Source of the DNA: Cryptomeria japonica
Lineage: Eukaryota; Streptophyta; Pinopsida; Cupressales; Cupressaceae
Direction: 5' to 3'
Length of the DNA stretch: 64,000 bases
Assembly: GCF_030272615.1 (NCBI RefSeq)
Contig: NC_081405.1
Location: 576,457,752-576,521,751 of the forward strand
Positions 10,313 through 21,387 of the stretch are shown here, piece after piece. A program made the translations under genes and the position numbers. Position 1 is the stretch's first letter; every line of letters begins with the position of its first letter. Below the pieces are notes generated by a model. It had not been told where the DNA came from. It did not search any database and worked only from the letters and a program-made list of their open reading frames with translations.

Positions 10313-11480
10313 ATGGACTATGGTAATCTTAGATAGCAGCTGGTTGTTTCTCTTGAGGATCTTGATCATGCATAACATGAAAACTGAAAAGTAAAAGTAA
10401 ATCTTAATGATGCTGAGGAATAAATTAAGACATTAAAACACCAGTTGAACAAGTCACGAGAGAAGAGAAAGGAACTTTTTGATAAGATAAAAGAAAAAGA
10501 AAGTCAAAGCATTGATGAAGAAGCCTTGAAAAAAAGACAGAAGAATGTGTGAGACTCAGGAGAACTAATATAGTCCAGAAAAATGAGATGGAAGCTATTG
10601 TAATGAATTTGACAAAGGAGATTGAAGAAAGGAAGAAAAAAAAAGAAAAGTTTGCTCAGTACCTAAAAGGAAAATCTAAAGAATGTTGCAGACTTGAAGA
10701 TGAAATTGGACACTTGAAGAATGATCTACAAGATGCTAGAGAACATGTGGAAGATCTTGGTAAGAAAGTCTTGCTTCTCAAATTTTGTCTTGATGATGCA
10801 AATGAATACAAGGAGAAGTTCTAGATTAGTTCAACCAAACTAGATTAAAGACTTACAAGTTAGAAGAATCCAAATGAATACAAGGTCTTGGTTTTGAGAA
10901 AGGTGAAAGCTCCAAGTCATCTCAACAGAAGAAAAATTTAGGAATGCCTCTAGTAAGGAAACCTAATGCTCACAAATTCAATGGTAACTACTTTGTTTGA
11001 AATAAATTTGGTCATATGGCTAGTCAATGCAGAAATAGGATGATCAATTATGGTTCATCCTTTACCGATCAATGTTTCAAATGCAACAAAAATGGTCATA
11101 AGTCAAATGTATGCAAAACAGTGATGAATAACTTTCAGAATAGGAAAAATATGAGATGTCATGCATGTGGAATATTTTGACATGTTGCTAAATAATACAG
11201 AATGAGAAGAAATTAGATGAACTTCAAGCCTATGTAAGGAAACGTTGTTTTCTATGCATGCAATAAATCTAGTCACATTGCTAAGTATTGTAGAAGAAAA
11301 AACATGAATAGGAGAGGTCCCGATGATAAGAACAAGGATGTGAAGACATATGAGAAGGGTAAAGAAAAAGTTGAAGAGATCAGAGATCAGATGAAGAAAA
11401 CATGGGTTAAGATGATTGATTCAATGGTAGAAAGTGGTTCCACACCTGATTTCGATGCTGGAACTACATCTGGTAATTGA
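10313..11480 (+). pseudogene. Element D ORF1: coiled coil plus four CCHC zinc knuckles
   Basis: From ATG 10313 the reading (with stops) is highly charged and heptad-like: LKHQLNKSREKRKELFDKI, then NEMEAIVMNLTKEIEERKKK and LEDEIGHLKNDLQDAREHV. After about 10930 four CCHC-type knuckles follow in series: a damaged first one before KFGHMASQCRNR, then CFKCNKNGHKSNVC, CHACGIF-stop-HVAK and CYACNKSSHIAKYC. A basic tail and an acidic KGKEKVEEIRDQMKKT segment close it. The same order is found in element H at 61461-62450. A coiled coil plus nucleic-acid-binding knuckles in the gag position suggests a Gag-like particle or RNA-binding protein. It is not the UBN2-type copia gag seen in C1-C3. Several stops make it inactive. 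Confidence 0.65.
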
Positions 11481-11990
11481 ACCTAGGCATCCAGCCTTGG
11501 GGGAGTAATAATGCAAATCTTTGAAACCCCCTGTTTTAGATTTGTGCCTATTTTTGGGAGGTTGTAGAAGTGCATATGATTGTTTTGATGAATCTCTTGA
11601 AGATTTAAGATGATTTGAAGATCTAGAGAATAAATCCTATCTGACAAAGAATATCTAGAAGAGTGAGGGAAAAGTGCATTTATTATAGTGGAATGTTAGG
11701 TATACCGAAAAATAAAAGTGACTTTTTCAGTTCATTTCTAAGTGAAGAGAATAAGTTTAGAGAGTCCCACAAAGAAGGCAATCAGGCGAAACCTAGAGCT
11801 ACCAATTTTAGAAGAGATTTAGTGAGTGAGCCTAATCTAGCATCAAAGGTATTTCTCAGTGAATATTTCTTCTTCAGTCACAATTTAGAATTTAAATCTA
11901 TAAATAGCTAGATATAGTACTGCAACCCTTCTGGTTGTCAATATCACTGAGCATTCTCATCCCAACCTCAAAGATCGCCCATTCACTTTG
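11481..11990 (+). promoter_or_regulatory. Spacer of element D with TATA-like box before ORF2
   Basis: Non-coding spacer between the knuckle ORF and the next conserved ORF. TATAAATAG at 11899-11907 lies 92 bases before the ATG at 11991, a spacing suited to an internal promoter. Element H has a TATA-like GATAAAAGG at 62751-62759 in the equivalent spacer. The promoter role is inferred from sequence only. Confidence 0.4.
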
Positions 11991-13700
11991 ATGGAGGATG
12001 ATCAAAAGAGTGTTTTTTCATCTATACTACATGAAGTGTTACACAATAAAGACATAAGGATCTACCCTCATTGCCCCATTGAAGAATTGGGAAGCTCCAA
12101 AATGCTGAATCTTTACAACCATTTACTTGATTGAAGCTCCATACTGAAACCTGAATTTAAGAATCTTGACAGCAAGATTTTTTTTCAATTTATGAAAATT
12201 TTGATGGCATATGAGTGGGAATGGATCTGATACACCCTGAACCATGTTCACGATGAATACATGTGGCTAGACAAACCACATAAGATAACTAAGGGTGTGA
12301 TTCAGGTCATCACAAGCTTATGTGCATCCGGTTAGCTACCGTCTCTCAAAATTGCTAAGAATGACATTGTAAGTAATGCAATTGGGTCAAAATTTGATAG
12401 AAGAGTGATGACTATTGATGACATCTTGAAGGATGATATTTTGTTTTTTGCTATGGTGATTGGTTACAAAATTGACCATTTCAATAGAATTAACTCTATT
12501 TCCGGTATTCATATTTATGGCTCATATGAGATGCTAAGGGAAGATAAAAGGTATGATCTGTGTGAATTTATTTGGAGTGATCTCATCAAGAACTTGAAGA
12601 AGATCAAAGAAAACAAGAAGAATTCCTTCAAGTATGGGTCTCTACTCCTATACATTTTCTTTTATTTTAAGAATGAGATTCTGAGAGTTGTTTTGGTACA
12701 ATGGGCATTTGATAGGCCATCCAAGAGTATCTTTATAGCTCTAGTGATTCCAAAGCTCACAATGCAAAACTATGGCGACATTTCAAGAGTTTTTAGAAGG
12801 AGATGCGTGGCATGGAAAGAATCCCTAAAGCTATCATTGAGAAATATGCAAACACAATTTGTTCCATAGTTGACACTAACCAGTGTTTAATGCAAGCAAT
12901 AGAACCCTGAAATTCATGGATTCTATCAATGGGTTATGAGCTTGATGGGAAAGTTTTATAAATATATACTCAACATTTTTTAATTCAACTAGTGGATCTC
13001 AATGAAGAAAGTTTCAAAACCTATAAAGAGAAGAGCCTCACAATAAATTGATAGTTTAAGAGACCAGTCATTCAGAAGTAGGCCCGAAACAAAGTTGAAG
13101 CTCTCGTTGAGAGCATGGAGATATCAAAAGAGGCTATATAGAAAGCTAGAGAGAAAAACATTAACTTTGAAGAGAAATTAGTAAGCATGAAGAAGGAACC
13201 AGGAGAAGTCCCTAAGCCTAAACCAAGAACCATAAGTATTGCTCCCATTTATCAACCTCACAAGCCCTAATCATTAGCTAAGCCATCTGGTGATGTGAAG
13301 AAGAATAAACTAGTTTGATTTTTAGTTCTTGATGATGAAGAGACTGAATGAGATGAGATAGTAAGAGAATAGAAGGCAAAATCTCCTAAGGCCACCAAGG
13401 TCTCTAAGGAGAAACCATCCAGAAGAACAAGACCCAACAAGAAACACAAATCTAATCTTGATGAGGTATTAAAGTTAATAAAACTACAAGGTAATTGCAT
13501 TATTTTCCCTAGAATTACATTAGAGTGGATTGTTAATTCAACTATTAAGGATGGAAGTTTAAAACCATTGTTTGAATGGTATAAATTTTTTGATGAAAAT
13601 GAGAAGAGATCATTAGAATAAGTTGTAGTTGAATATATATAAATGTATATAGTAGAGCCTTGATATAGTTATAATCTTTAATTCTGAAGAGTTTGTATGA
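11991..13700 (+). pseudogene. Element D ORF2, N-terminal half: conserved retroelement protein of unknown function
   Basis: Begins MEDDQKSVFSSILHEVLH and continues to LNHVHDEYMWLDKPHKITK, VIQVITSLCASG, then FDRRVMTIDDILKDDILFF, YDLCEFIWSDLIKNLKKIK and NSFKYGSLLLYIFFYFKNEI (12405-12869 is open). After a shift it becomes Lys/Glu-rich and ends near LEWIVNSTIKDGSLKPLFEW. The signature LNHV..D..LDK...IT, ITSLC.SG, DLCEF.W and F.FGSLL recurs in element F (35380-35912). The last block resembles ITKDGILKNVKFNYAKL in H. I do not recognise a characterised domain; no catalytic motif is evident. Confidence 0.55.
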
Positions 13701-14865
13701 AATTTTGGATGGTACAAGACAAACGGAAAAAATAAATAAGATGAGAGACTCAATAAGTATGTATTAGTTAACTTATGTTATGTAATTTATAGAGAAGAGA
13801 TAGCCAAAATAATCAAGATAGTGAAGAATGAGTTTAGAAGAAAGCACAAAGTTCCTAAGATCATGTTTGGGAAAGTTGACGAGGTAGTAGAGGAAACTAA
13901 GACAATTTAAAAAAAAATTGATAAAAAACCAATATAAAGTGAATTCAGCAAAGACAAAAGATAACACCAATCCAGAAGTGCAAGCACAAGATGATATATT
14001 TATTCCTAAAGTATAGGATGTATACTCAGTCAAACCGAAAGAAGCTAAGGATAAACTAGAGAATACACGAATAGCAGCAGGAAATCCTCTGGTTAATGAT
14101 CAGAAGGAAGCTACACAAAATGTTGAAATAAGCAAGGTGTAGGTCCAAATTGAAGTTGATGTTGAAACCAAATCAAGAGACATTATCGAGGCAAAAAAGG
14201 AAAACAAGAAATAGATGATCCTGAATTGATACAAGGACCAATTAATTTTTGCTCCCTGTCTCCCATTCAAAATATTCAGCTTCCATCATTTGCACACACA
14301 AAGACTAGTGAGGATATTTTGAAATCTCACACCAAGGATAGATTTCTATTAGCTATGGCATCTAGCATTTTGGAGAAGTTTATGCTATCATTTCAAAAAG
14401 ATCCCTCTAATACCCCATTCGATAATTTTAAAAGTTAAATTGATCTTGTAAATATTCATTTTGAATATTTTGAGAAATATACATAGGAGAAATCTAAAAG
14501 TGATTTTAAAGCAAAGAGGATCCACATCTTGAAGAAATTAATTTTCAAAGATAGAGCCACATTGGCTAATTGTGTGAAGAGTGTACATGATGCATTAACT
14601 AAAGGTGGTAACCTATATAAATTATTTCTTTCATTGATTAATTCATTGTTGATACTGAGAAATAGTCTCAGGAGTTCAAGGTTCACTTGGAAAATACATC
14701 TTAGTCAATTGATACTTTGAAAAATTCTTTTGAGCAATCATGAAAATTAGGTGATATCACTGCTTGAGAAAATTAGAAGTTTGAATCATGACAAGGAGCT
14801 GATAATAGAAAGAATTGGAGAGATTAGAAGTCTCATTACTCCTAAATTGGACATAATGCTTACGA
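13701..14865 (+). pseudogene. Element D ORF2, C-terminal half: charged linker and helical tail
   Basis: Decayed reading with many stops. A Lys/Glu-rich linker (about 13780-14220) is followed by IQGPINFCSLSPIQNI, TSEDILKSHTKDRFLLAMA, KFMLSFQKDPSN, KKLIFKDRATLANCVKSVHD and IERIGEIRSLITPKLD, running straight into the truncated 3' LTR. The SEDILKSHT...LLAMA block resembles the end of the sequence in element H (KKTIREMSPTKLMMMVAQKM, near 63860-63920). Function unknown. Confidence 0.4.
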
Positions 14866-15752
14866 TTTTGGCCTTCAGTGATACGTTTTGTGCAAGTTAG
14901 AAGATCTAGTAATTATGTTTTTGGCAAGAACTATGCATACCTATGGTAACGTGTGGTGATTTAGTTTGTGAATCTTGCAGATTGATTTTGGTGATTGATT
15001 ATGTGTTCGTGGATGATGAGTTGTCATGTGGGAAGCATTTGAACACTTTGTTTTGATCTATGCATGTATTAGAGATGGAATTGTTCCAACTTGTGAACAC
15101 GATTCATATTGTGTATCGTGTTCTTGAAATCGACATGGTGATGATCTAAATCAATTATGTGGATACATAAGACAGGTTTATATGATCATTTGTTATATTG
15201 ATGGAGATGTGAAAAGTGTGTATGAGAGATTTTGTGCAGTTGCTCATGTGAATGATGAAGATTTGAGCTTTGGTATAATGTAGATTATCAAAACAGAGCA
15301 AAGTTGCAGAGAAGTGTAAGAATATGTGTTTTGTGCTTAACCAAAACTATAATCAGGCATTTCTTGATTCTATTTCATAGTTCAAAATACATTGTAATCT
15401 CTTACAAACATTTTGTAAGGAAGTGAGCCTTATGGGGTTGTAGCCCTTACTTGTAAATGAGAAGTGAGCTCTAGGCAGTGTGCTCGAATGCATCTGCATT
15501 CTCCTTATGTAATATTTCTATACTTTTAGCAAAGTATATTAATATTGTGTGTTTGATCCCATCATGATTTTTCCTTTAATTGAGTTTCCACATAGAAATA
15601 TTGGTGTTATGGTGTTTTTTATCTTTGCTTTGTGCTTCTACACTTTACTTCTTTTAATATGCATTAAGTGGTTTAAAGATCATATTATTAAAATCAGCAA
15701 TTGCAAAACACTGATTCACTCCCCCCCCTCATAGTGTTCATTGATTCCAATA
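14866..15752 (+). repeat. 3' LTR of element D, 5'-truncated
   Basis: Aligns to 9478-10244 from ttttggccttcagtgatacg onward. The first about 235 bp of the LTR and any polypurine tract are absent, so a deletion joins ORF2 to mid-LTR. A segment near 15290-15400 has no counterpart in the 5' copy. The end is followed by GGAGT, close to the 5' flank GGATT. Confidence 0.75.
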
Positions 15753-16340
15753 GGAGTTGTGGACTGGAGAAGAGAAAAAATATTTAGTGGAGTGCCTTAA
15801 TAAAACTGTGGAGACTCAAGAAAAGATGAAAAAAGACTATGAAGGCAGGGTCTCAGATTTTAAGGAAAAAATAATAAATATCAAGGACTCCCTATAGAAT
15901 ATTATGATATTGAGTCATAAGGTCATTAAGATGACTTCTTAAAGTATGAACACAATGGTGGGTAATCTTGAGAAAGTTTGTCATGGCAAGCTAGTGGTGT
16001 ACCTAGATATCGAGAAAGACAAATACCAAGAGGATTTGATTGGGCTAAGCAAGGAAACATGATTATATATGAAGAGAAAGGAAGATAATTCCTCTTTGGA
16101 TTTACCATGGCTGAAGAAGGTATCATGTAATATGAGTTAGCTTGAGGTGGAATTTTTAGACACTAAATAATTTGTTTTAGTCTTCTCTGTCTCTTCCTAG
16201 CTTTTGTAGTGCTTTGTGTTGGGATTTTGCTATCATTTTATTGTCGGTTTCAATGTTTACTCTTTGTGTATCTTACTGGTCATGTTGTGTAGATTTTATT
16301 TCTTCTATGGCTTAGTCTCTTTTTTACAAGGTTTTGGGGC
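15753..16340 (+). pseudogene. E2 retroelement ORF, segment 3 and 3' tail
   Basis: Directly after element D the frame reads ELWTGEEKKYLVECLNKTVE, then TQEKMKKDYEGRVSDFKEKI, LSHKVIKMTS, MNTMVGNLEKVCHGKLV and YLDIEKDKYQEDLIGLSKET, a coiled-coil-rich C-terminus that continues segment 2 once D and one TSD copy are removed. After about 16140 the sequence is T-rich and non-coding (ggttttggggcgctttaaaacc near 16330), perhaps a 3' UTR. Function unknown. Confidence 0.45.
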
Positions 16341-17182
16341 GCTTTAAAACCTATTTTTTCTATAATAATAAACAAAATCACTAAAATCATCAATCACCCA
16401 TTCTGGAGGAATAATACCCCTCATTTTCTTAGGAAAATCTAAAATTGCATTAAAATCACCCCTAAAGACCCTTGATTCATCTCTCAAAGGGTAAGACACC
16501 AAACAGAAATGATCACACAAATTCTTTTTATTTAAAGAATTAATAGTCTCATACACATTAGACAACCAAAAATTTCATTTTGAAACCTTGCTCTTTACAC
16601 GCACTAACATCCAATTAGCCTCTAAATAAATCAACCTAATATCAGTAACCCTACCATTCCAAGGTACAAAAAGACTTCGAGGCACACCAGTGGAGGATAA
16701 AAAAAGAAACTTCCACACTTTCCAAGCTCCAAACATAGAGGTAGCCAAACTATAAGATAATTTAGTCTCCTGAAGCATTGCAACATCAAAACCTAACACA
16801 TCTAATTGAAGCTTGATTAACCATCATTTTTTAGGGTCATTTAGGACCCTAACATTATATGAAACAGCCTTCATTGTGCCTAAGGGAAGGCCTCACCTCC
16901 CCTCATCTTATGATTTTTGGCCTAGGATAAAGGAGACCCTGCAATAAACTCCACTTGCAAGTTACACTTAGAAGAAATGGACCTAGTCAATGGAGGACTA
17001 AACTTAAACTTCTTGTTCCCAGAATCTTCCGGATCAAATGTGCTTTGGCGACGGAATAGCGAAAGGGTTCTTAGAAGGTTGTATACTGTCAAATTTGTGA
17101 GTACCTACATCAACCTGATCAAAATTCTTAATAACCTTTGTAACTAGGAAATCTTGCATGAGATTCATAACATAAATTAGTT
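16341..17182 (-). pseudogene. LINE ORF1 end and ORF2 endonuclease fragment
   Basis: Minus strand from ATG 16874 reads MKAVSYNVRVLNDPKK, MLGFDVAMLQETKLS, VKVWKFLFLS-like text and SRVFRGDFNAILDFPKKMRG: the S(W/Y)N, QET(K) and GDFN motifs of the APE-type endonuclease (exonuclease/endonuclease/phosphatase fold) that opens ORF2 of plant LINEs. The usual SDH motif and all reverse transcriptase are missing, so the 3' part is gone. Upstream (17180-16900) the frame VMNLMQDFLVTKVIKNFDQV looks like the end of ORF1. The rest of ORF1 lies at 23633-23910 and 31403-32544, separated by insertions. Confidence 0.8.
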
Positions 17183-17991
17183 AACCATGAAAACTAACAA
17201 GTTATGAAAATGAATCCTAATACATTCATTAATTGAAATAAAGATGAAATTCACAAAGAAACACAAACTAAAGTGAAAGAATCTCCTTCATAGATCCTCC
17301 ATTGTTCTTCTTTCTCCTTCAAATAGGAATTTTGTGAATCTCACCTACAAGAAAAAATGCAAGTGAAAAGGCAAGTATGATAGAGAAATCGACAACATAA
17401 GGATACTAGAAGTGTGGTTGAAAATGTTGATGAAAGACACCAACTTATAGAGAAATTGATGAATGGACCAAACTAGCATGAAGAAATGGAAGAAGCAACT
17501 TCATTCAAAATTGGCATGATTGAGGAGATAGAGCATGACAAATGCTATGTTGAATTATGAAAAACTTCTATGCAAGAAATATAACATATTTCTATGCAAG
17601 AATTATGACAAATTGCTATGTCTATTTTATGACAAATTATCCATGAAATTATCTTTTGATTATGATAAAAGGGAAGCATGAAAAGAGGATAAATTAGGGG
17701 TAAATAATTAGTGGGAAAATAAAAATTAGAAAATTACTAAATTAGGTGGAAAAAGGAAAATTAGGAAATTAGATGACACCAAATTAATAAATGTCATTTA
17801 TTAATTAGTTCATAACAAAGTTAGCCAATTAAATGATTTATTTAATTTTAACCTAAGACACTTAGGAAAGATGAATAAATTCACTTAACCCAATGCAAGA
17901 AATGTAAGTAGGATTAAATGATTAAATTATAAAACCCTAGGAGATGAATTAGAAATGAAATAGGACAAGACAAGATTGAAAAATATGATAT

Positions 17992-18483
17992 TGTTGGTGT
18001 AATTATTTATTCATCTTGGATATAATTACACTTTACTTAAGTTTACTTAGGTACAAGCACAAAATTGTAGTTTGCATATGAGACACTTAGGGAGATGTGA
18101 GTATATTGCGAGTGTGTATGTAGGAGAATTTATACCTTTTATGGTGTGATCTTGTTGTTACTCTATCATATCCACTTATTGTGGAGTGATAATTCCACCT
18201 TCGATGGGTGATCCACTTCATGTGGAATATCTTACTATTTCTCCTACCTACCCCTACCTACCCTTGCATCTCATTGAGCCACATGTCATCATTGTGCTCT
18301 CTCTTATCTCTTAGCCTTGTCTTTATAAGCAGGCTTATCCTACATTGTATACAACAACAACAATCTTGATGATCTAGTTGATCACATTTTGCATCATTGA
18401 TAGGAATACAATTTATTCTTGTCACATTTTGATTTCTCTTATTTGTGCTTTCTATTGCTTCTAGATATTGGCAAATTCTCACA
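17992..18483 (+). repeat. 5' LTR of element T
   Basis: 492 bp, TGTTGGTGTAATT...TTCTCACA. It holds a TTTATAAGC box near 18324-18332, a likely TATA element, followed about 20 bp later by an (ACA)n run. Confidence 0.9.
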
Positions 18484-18496
18484 TGATATTAGAGTC
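18484..18496 (+). other. Primer-binding site of element T
   Basis: TGATATTAGAGTC abuts the LTR end; it is a mutated version of the initiator-Met site TGGTATCAGAGC. Confidence 0.6.
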
Positions 18497-20126
18497 TAAA
18501 GAGCTTCTTTGATCAGCCTTTTCGGAGACATTTTGGAGGCTTCTATTTTCTCATTTGGGGATCTGCATTTTTTGGTGGCATCCTACGGCGATTTGGACAT
18601 CACACTTCAGTCCAGGAGAATGTTTCCATAGAAATCGAGTGTAAATTGCCTATTTGAGTGGAGGTGCTTTTTTGAGCCTTGGAGGAAATTTTTTGCTCAG
18701 TTGGGACTGCAATATAGATATCATTAAAAATAAATAAATTATTTTCTCCGAAAAAATTTAATGTATATTTTTCATTTAGCGCAGAAAATATTTTTTTGGG
18801 TGGGAGCATATTGTATAAAGTTTTTGTTGAAAGAAAAAAAAAAATTTATTTCGAGGGACGCAATTGACCCCACCCCCTGACTCTATTGGTACCCTACAAT
18901 TTTTTGTAGGGATTGTACCTCTAGAAAATCCCCCATAGTCTGGCATCCACTTGTCTTTGTCGACGGTATCCTCTTCCCAACACCTGATGACTTATCCCTC
19001 TGATCACTGACGTACCTCCCGTACCCCAACGATCTTTCATCATCGGCTCGGTGCGACCTCTAGCCACCACCACCACCATTCGTACCCCCTTTGCCGATGC
19101 CGCCTCAACCAACTATCGGCTCCTGCCAGGGACTTCATGTTGCATCTCTGACCGCTGACTGGCGGCTACTCCCCGACAACCTCCATTCCGCCCGTCACTA
19201 TAGTCTTCTAGGTTGGCCCTGCCTATGGGCCCCACCGCTCCTGTGCCTTAAGGTAGTTGTACTCCATGTCACCAGACACATCAAATCCATACGACCACAC
19301 TATCCACCACCTCAACACACTATGTCACCTACACTGTCATCATTCATACAGTACAAAACCATTTGTAGACTGCCATATGGCACTTTCTGTACGACTGGCC
19401 TGGGGCCAATGATTTATTTTTTTATGGTCATATGGCCGTCAATTTTAATCTCATATGTTAATTATGTTAGCATGCATTAGCATTATTGAAAATTTGGAGA
19501 CCCCCTCTCATTGAGCTTTTTATTTTTGCAATCCAACTTCAAATGGTCGTATCTTGGTCATTTTGGCTCCTTCTTTGGTGCTATTTTTTTTTAAATGGGC
19601 TAGAATTTTGTGCTCTTCACAGTGGTGGAGGAATTACCTGATTTTTATGATTGGATTTTTTGGAATTTTCATTTTCTCATGACTTTACCTATCTAATCTC
19701 AGGTTTTGCAACTTCAGAGGCTTCGTTTGGGGTCATATGACCTCTTTTTTAGGTGCCTTTTTTTTTCAAAGTGCATAATCTTTTGTCTGCTTCCATAATC
19801 TACCATTAGTTTGTAGTTATTTTTAGTAGAAATTCTACTTTCAGTATATGGTCATTTTTTGCCTATTTGGTACTTGCATTTTTCTTGGATCTTAGTTTAG
19901 ATCACTTACAGTATTTGTTGAGGTCTCTCATAGAATATTTGAGGCAGTTGTAAGATTGAAATCAAAATTCTCCCTTGCCTTTTTTTGGAAGTGGCCCATT
20001 GTAGACACAGTAAGTATAAAGTGCCAAATCACCATTTTGGTGAGGGTTTCTTGACTGAGTGAATTTGGAGGGGTATCTTGTGAGATTGTGCCTCTCTATA
20101 TCTTGTTCTTTCTTCATTTTTGTGCT
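18497..20126 (+). other. Leader of element T with a GC-rich island
   Basis: About 1.6 kb without a supportable gene. Most is T-rich, but about 18880-19300 is clearly GC-rich (runs such as caccaccaccaccatt and gatgccgcctcaacc), unlike anything else in the window. Open frames there on both strands show no recognisable domain. It may be part of the packaging leader or a captured host fragment. Confidence 0.4.
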
Positions 20127-21087
20127 ATGGGTTCTCCTAAATTTCCACTTTTAACTCCTAACGTCTCATAATTATGCTTCAGGGAAGATTAAAGCATGGA
20201 GTAAACTAATGAAAAAAAGACTCATTCATTATGTAAATAGAACTATAACGACAACACCTAATCCTAATGCTCATATTGGATAGCTGACTAAGAATGCTAT
20301 GGAAATTGGATCTCTTTGAAAGCATGTATCAGATGACCTCATTTTTCACATTGATAAGTGTACAACAATTAAAGAAACTTGGGATATTTATGAGAAATTA
20401 TATGGCCAATTTGATGAGATTAAGGGCTACAAGATTGATAGTGAACTCACAACTTTGGATCCCAAGGATTTTGATACAATCCAAGATTTTGTCAAAAAAG
20501 CAAATGAGCTAAGAGCAAAGCTAAAGGATTGTGGAATTGACAAAAAGGATGCTCAATTGGTTTATAACTTGTTGGACAAGCTTCCTTTAGAGTATGCAGC
20601 CGTTGTATCTAGCTTTCACACCCATAGGTTATCTCAAGGTTCCTCATACACTTATCCCTCATTTGATGCATTCATGGAAATGTTGATACTTGAGCAATCT
20701 AAGTTGACCAAGATGGGGATTCTCAAGTCTTCAAAGTCACAAGATCTAGTGGCTAATAAGGGGAATCAAGAAAAAGGCGAGAATCAAAAGAAACCTAAGT
20801 CAAAACCACAACAAGGTGATTCTACATTCTCACCTAAGAATAAATCATACAAGGACAATATCTTTTGTCCATATTGCAAGAAGTCAAGACATGATGAACA
20901 TCATTGTTACAAGAAGGATATTGATGAGTTGAAGAATCTTCTTGAGAAGAACAAAATCAACCTACCTTCTAGAATGTCTACATCGGCTTCTTCTTCCAAG
21001 GATGAAGGAAAGGATCACTCTTTTGGGATAGATAAAGGAAAGGGACAAGCTCTTTGTGCTACTACAAGTCATGATTTAGGGACATGA
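20127..21087 (+). pseudogene. Element T gag (copia-type, UBN2-like) with zinc knuckle
   Basis: From ATG 20127: MGSPKFPLL, then NYASGKIKAWSKLMKK, the copia gag N-Y-x-x-W-K start with the Trp changed to Gly. It continues with YEKLYGQFDEIKGYKIDSEL, DFVKKANELRAKLKDCGIDK and VYNLLDKLPLEYAAVVSSF, the usual UBN2 helices. A Lys-rich linker leads to CPYCKKSRHDEHHC, an intact CX2CX4HX4C knuckle. Only three in-frame stops occur, all in the first third; 20455-21087 is open. It would form the capsid and package element RNA. Confidence 0.85.
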
Positions 21088-21387
21088 CTTCTAGATTCAA
21101 GGGCTTCTCATCATATGGCATCTTCACAGTCTATGTTCTCTTCATTTGATCCTTGCCACATGCCACATATTTTGATGGAAAATCATACATACATGGAAGT
21201 GATTGGGAAAGGATCTATTTCCATTGGGGATAACTCCTTCAATGATGTGTTGTGTGTACCCTATTTGACAAACAATCCTATTTCCATCTATCAAATCACA
21301 CATGGGGCAGCTAGAAAAAATGTGGAGTTCACACCTAATTCAGTTATCATTAGATACTTGGAGACTAGAGCTATCATTGTGACCTGA
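21088..21387 (+). pseudogene. Element T protease remnant
   Basis: After a TGA, where related elements have Trp, the frame reads LLDSRASHHMASSQSMFSSF. Copia aspartic proteases have DSGASHHM here, so the catalytic Gly is Arg. GKGSISIGDNSFNDVLCVPY follows, the typical region after the active site. The frame closes at a second stop at 21385. Confidence 0.75.

Larger units (their letters stand above)
9240..15752 (+). mobile_element. Element D: non-autonomous LTR retrotransposon
   Basis: LTRs at 9240-10244 and 14866-15752 are plainly homologous (shared blocks such as gattttggtgattgatt and gtgtatgagagattttgtg). Flanks read GGATT before and GGAGT after, a 4/5 TSD. Internally there is an initiator-Met-type primer site, a coiled-coil/zinc-knuckle ORF, a spacer with a TATA-like box, and a second ORF of unknown function. 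I see no protease, integrase, reverse transcriptase or RNase H in any frame across 4.6 kb, so it must have relied on other elements. The first about 235 bp of the 3' LTR are missing. Confidence 0.8.

Noticed and set aside
19091-19480. 129-codon plus-strand ORF in the GC-rich leader of T
   Set aside because: No domain, Pro/Leu-rich text typical of GC-rich chance frames, overlaps an open frame on the other strand, and lies in an LTR-element leader.
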